Shown: positions 61,736 to 64,000 of the stretch, in pieces
Layout: every line of letters begins with the position of its first letter
Position numbering within the stretch: the stretch's first letter is position 1
Assembly: GCF_002875945.1 (NCBI RefSeq)
Contig: NZ_MCZK01000172.1
Location: forward strand, 81,770-145,769
DNA: 64,000 bases
Reading direction: 5' to 3'
DNA from: Vibrio lentus
GTDB taxonomy: Bacteria; Pseudomonadota; Gammaproteobacteria; Enterobacterales; Vibrionaceae
Notes under the pieces: model-generated
What the model was told of the DNA's origin: nothing
Databases searched by the model: none
Seen by the model: the letters and a program-made list of their open reading frames with translations, nothing else
Made by a program: the position numbers and the translations under genes

Positions 61736-63832
61736 GTGGCTCGTAAAACTCCTATTGAGCAGTACCGTAATATCGGTATCGTTGCTCACGTAGATGCAGG
61801 TAAAACAACCACAAGTGAACGTATTCTGTTCTATACCGGTCTTTCTCACAAAATCGGCGAAGTTCACGATGGTGCAGCAACCATGGACTGGATGGAGCAA
61901 GAGCAAGAGCGCGGTATTACGATCACTTCAGCAGCAACCACTACGTTTTGGCGTGGTATGGAAGCTCAGTATTCTGACCACCGCATCAACATCATCGACA
62001 CTCCTGGACACGTTGACTTCACTATCGAAGTAGAACGTTCTCTGCGTGTACTTGATGGTGCAGTTGTTGTTTTCTGTGGCTCATCTGGTGTTGAACCTCA
62101 GTCAGAGACAGTATGGCGTCAAGCTGATAAGTACCAAGTTCCACGTATGGTTTTCGTTAACAAAATGGACCGTACAGGCGCAGACTTCTTGCGCGTAGTT
62201 GAACAGATTAAGGACCGCCTAGGCGCGACTCCTGTGCCCATTCAACTTAACATTGGTGCTGAAGAAAACTTCCAGGGTGTTGTCGATCTTATCAAGATGA
62301 AGGCAATCAACTGGAACGAAGCTGACCAAGGCATGACTTTTACGTACGAAGACATTCCAGCAGACATGCAAGAAATGGCTGAAGAATATCGTATAGAACT
62401 TGTTGAAGCTGCTGCAGAAGCAAATGAAGAGCTGATGGATAAGTACCTTGAAGAAGGTGAATTGACAGAAGCTGAAATCAAACAAGGTCTTCGTACTCGT
62501 ACCCTTAACAATGAAATCGTACTTGCAACTTGCGGTAGTGCTTTCAAAAACAAAGGCGTACAAGCTGTTCTAGATGCAGTTGTTGATTTCCTTCCTTCTC
62601 CAGTCGATGTACCTGCAATTAAGGGTATCGATGATGACGAGAATGAAATTGAGCGTCACGCGGACGACAAAGAACCGTTCTCAGCGCTAGCATTTAAAAT
62701 CGCAACAGACCCATTTGTTGGTACTTTAACTTTCATCCGTGTTTACTCTGGTGTTGTTGAAAGCGGTAAAACAGCTTACAACTCTGTGAAGAAACAACGT
62801 GAACGTTTAGGGCGCATTGTTCAAATGCACTCAAACAAACGTGAAGAAGTAAAAGAAGTACGAGCAGGTGACATCGCAGCCATTATCGGCCTGAAAGATG
62901 TGACTACTGGTGAAACTCTATGTGACCAGAACCATAAAATTGTTCTTGAGCGTATGGAATTCCCAGATCCCGTTATTCAGATCGTTGTAGAGCCTCGCTC
63001 TCAAGCTGATCAAGATAAAATGACTATCGCGTTAGGTAAGCTAGCGGCAGAAGATCCATCGTTCCGTGTTGAAACGGATGACGAAACTGGCCAGACACTA
63101 ATCTCTGGCATGGGTGAACTGCACTTAGATATCATCGTTGACCGCATGAAACGTGAATTCAGCGTGAACTGCAACGTTGGTAATCCGCAAGTTGCTTATC
63201 GTGAAACCATTCGTGGTACAGCGAAAGCTGAAGGTAAATTTATCCGCGAACATGGTGGTAAAGGACAGTACGGTCACGTGTGGCTGAAACTGGAACCATC
63301 AGAAGCCGGTGAAGGCTTTGTCTTCGTAGATGAAATTGCCAATGGTATCGTGCCAAAAGAGTTCATTACCTCTGTCGCTAAAGGCGTTGAAGAGCAAATG
63401 AATAATGGTGTATTAGCGGGCTATCCAGTTTTGGATATCAAAGCTACACTATATGATGGTTCTTACCATGAAGTAGATTCAAGTGAGATGGCGTTTACAA
63501 TCGCTGCCTCTATGGCTTTCAGAACAGGTGCACTAGAAGCGCAACCAGTTTTGCTTGAGCCTATGATGAAAGTTGAAGTAACTACTCCAGAAGACTGGAT
63601 GGGTGACGTTGTTGGCGATATTAACCGTCGTCGCGGCATCATCGAAGGTATGGACGAGGGGACAGCTGGCCTGAAGATAATTCGTGCACAAGTTCCGTTG
63701 TCTGTCATGTTCGGTTACGCAACTGATTTGCGTTCTGCGACACAAGGTCGTGCTTCTTACTCTATGGAGTTTAGTGAGTACGCTGAAGTGCCAAAAAATG
63801 TTGCTAATGCAATCATTGCAGAGCGTGGTTAA
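61736..63832 (+). CDS. fusA: Elongation factor G
   Basis: Ribosomal translocase GTPase, 698 residues, GTG start after an AGAGG site. G motifs AHVDAGKTTTSE (about 17-28), DTPGHVDF (about 88-95) and NKMDRTG (about 142-148) are intact, and all five domains are present. The family length is about 700. It follows rpsG in the str operon. Confidence 0.98.
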   Translation: MARKTPIEQYRNIGIVAHVDAGKTTTSERILFYTGLSHKIGEVHDGAATMDWMEQEQERGITITSAATTTFWRGMEAQYSDHRINIIDTPGHVDFTIEVERSLRVLDGAVVVFCGSSGVEPQSETVWRQADKYQVPRMVFVNKMDRTGADFLRVVEQIKDRLGATPVPIQLNIGAEENFQGVVDLIKMKAINWNEADQGMTFTYEDIPADMQEMAEEYRIELVEAAAEANEELMDKYLEEGELTEAEIKQGLRTRTLNNEIVLATCGSAFKNKGVQAVLDAVVDFLPSPVDVPAIKGIDDDENEIERHADDKEPFSALAFKIATDPFVGTLTFIRVYSGVVESGKTAYNSVKKQRERLGRIVQMHSNKREEVKEVRAGDIAAIIGLKDVTTGETLCDQNHKIVLERMEFPDPVIQIVVEPRSQADQDKMTIALGKLAAEDPSFRVETDDETGQTLISGMGELHLDIIVDRMKREFSVNCNVGNPQVAYRETIRGTAKAEGKFIREHGGKGQYGHVWLKLEPSEAGEGFVFVDEIANGIVPKEFITSVAKGVEEQMNNGVLAGYPVLDIKATLYDGSYHEVDSSEMAFTIAASMAFRTGALEAQPVLLEPMMKVEVTTPEDWMGDVVGDINRRRGIIEGMDEGTAGLKIIRAQVPLSVMFGYATDLRSATQGRASYSMEFSEYAEVPKNVANAIIAERG

Positions 63833-63884
63833 ACAAAAGGGATGCATTTTTTTCATTTTTTGAAAGATCAATGCGTCCAAATAT

Positions 63885-63906
63885 TGCGCTAACGAGAGTT
63901 GGCGCA
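63885..63906 (+). terminator. Hairpin between fusA and tuf
   Basis: Nine-pair stem TGCGCTAAC / GTTGGCGCA (one G-T) with a GAGA tetraloop. It has no T tract, so it is probably an mRNA stability or processing element rather than a full terminator. Confidence 0.55.
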
Positions 63907-63978
63907 TAAAATAGCAATTTCTGGCGCGTCTCGCTCAATAATGAACGTGGCGAATCATAACTAGGAAGGAACACGATT

Positions 63979-64000
63979 GTGTCTAAAGAAAAATTTGAAC
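63979..64000 (+). CDS. tuf: Elongation factor Tu, start only
   Basis: GTG start after AGGAAGGA (63963-63970); the seven visible codons (MSKEKFE) are the EF-Tu N-terminus. The gene runs past the right end of the window. Confidence 0.93.

Overview
The window is a stretch of the large chromosome of a marine Vibrio (Vibrionaceae, Gammaproteobacteria). The evidence is an AphA quorum-sensing regulator of standard 179-residue length, an ArgH protein fused to an N-acetylglutamate synthase domain, a GlyGly-CTERM extracellular nuclease, and a gene order shared with other vibrios and partly with E. coli (mrcA-pilMNOPQ-aroKB-damX-dam-rpe-gph-trpS; crp-prkB-yheU-yheT-yheS-kefGB-yheV-slyD-slyX-fkpA-yheO-tusDCB-rpsLG-fusA-tuf). 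Composition and codon use look uniform. I see no insertion sequence, prophage, CRISPR array, tRNA or rRNA. A species call is not possible by eye.

Layout: (1) 1-6678: end of a malic enzyme gene, then the methionine regulon: metJ diverging from metBL, then metF. Both metB and metF have tandem MetJ boxes. (2) 6799-10342: aphA with a long leader carrying Qrr-complementary segments, and ppc. (3) 10601-17243: arginine biosynthesis, argE diverging from argCBG and argH(A), with candidate paired ArgR boxes. (4) 17497-21879: a small DUF3624-type membrane protein, a Rid-family protein, and a thiol-redox cluster made of a dihydrolipoyl-dehydrogenase-like flavoprotein, a peroxiredoxin-glutaredoxin hybrid and divergent OxyR, with a candidate OxyR operator. 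(5) 21975-29171: PBP1A diverging from the complete pilMNOPQ type IV pilus operon. (6) 29348-36369: aroK, aroB, damX, dam, rpe, gph, trpS. (7) 36754-39348: secreted, anchored nuclease. (8) 39537-45481: pabA, argD/astC, astA, astD and a DUF1338 metalloprotein, forming an arginine catabolic block. (9) 45666-53937: crp, prkB, yheU, yheT, a TIGR02444 protein, an ABC-F ATPase, and the KefG/KefB potassium-efflux pair. (10) 54078-60440: yheV, slyD, an isoaspartyl peptidase, slyX, a WD40 lipoprotein, fkpA, yheO and tusDCB. (11) 60513-64000: the str operon rpsL-rpsG-fusA-tuf with a near-consensus promoter.

Much of the window is wired by global regulators whose genes and targets both lie here: MetJ (metB, metF), OxyR (its own divergent region) and CRP (a site upstream of crp). 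ArgR (argE/argC, argH, argD/ast) has targets here but its gene is outside. No wholly new multi-gene system was found. The best leads are the cysteine-tailed flavoprotein beside the Prx-Grx hybrid and OxyR, a long structured hairpin before aroK, other structured leaders (nuclease gene, str operon, rpsG-fusA gap), and three unrelated short tandem repeats at gene ends in the first 7 kb.
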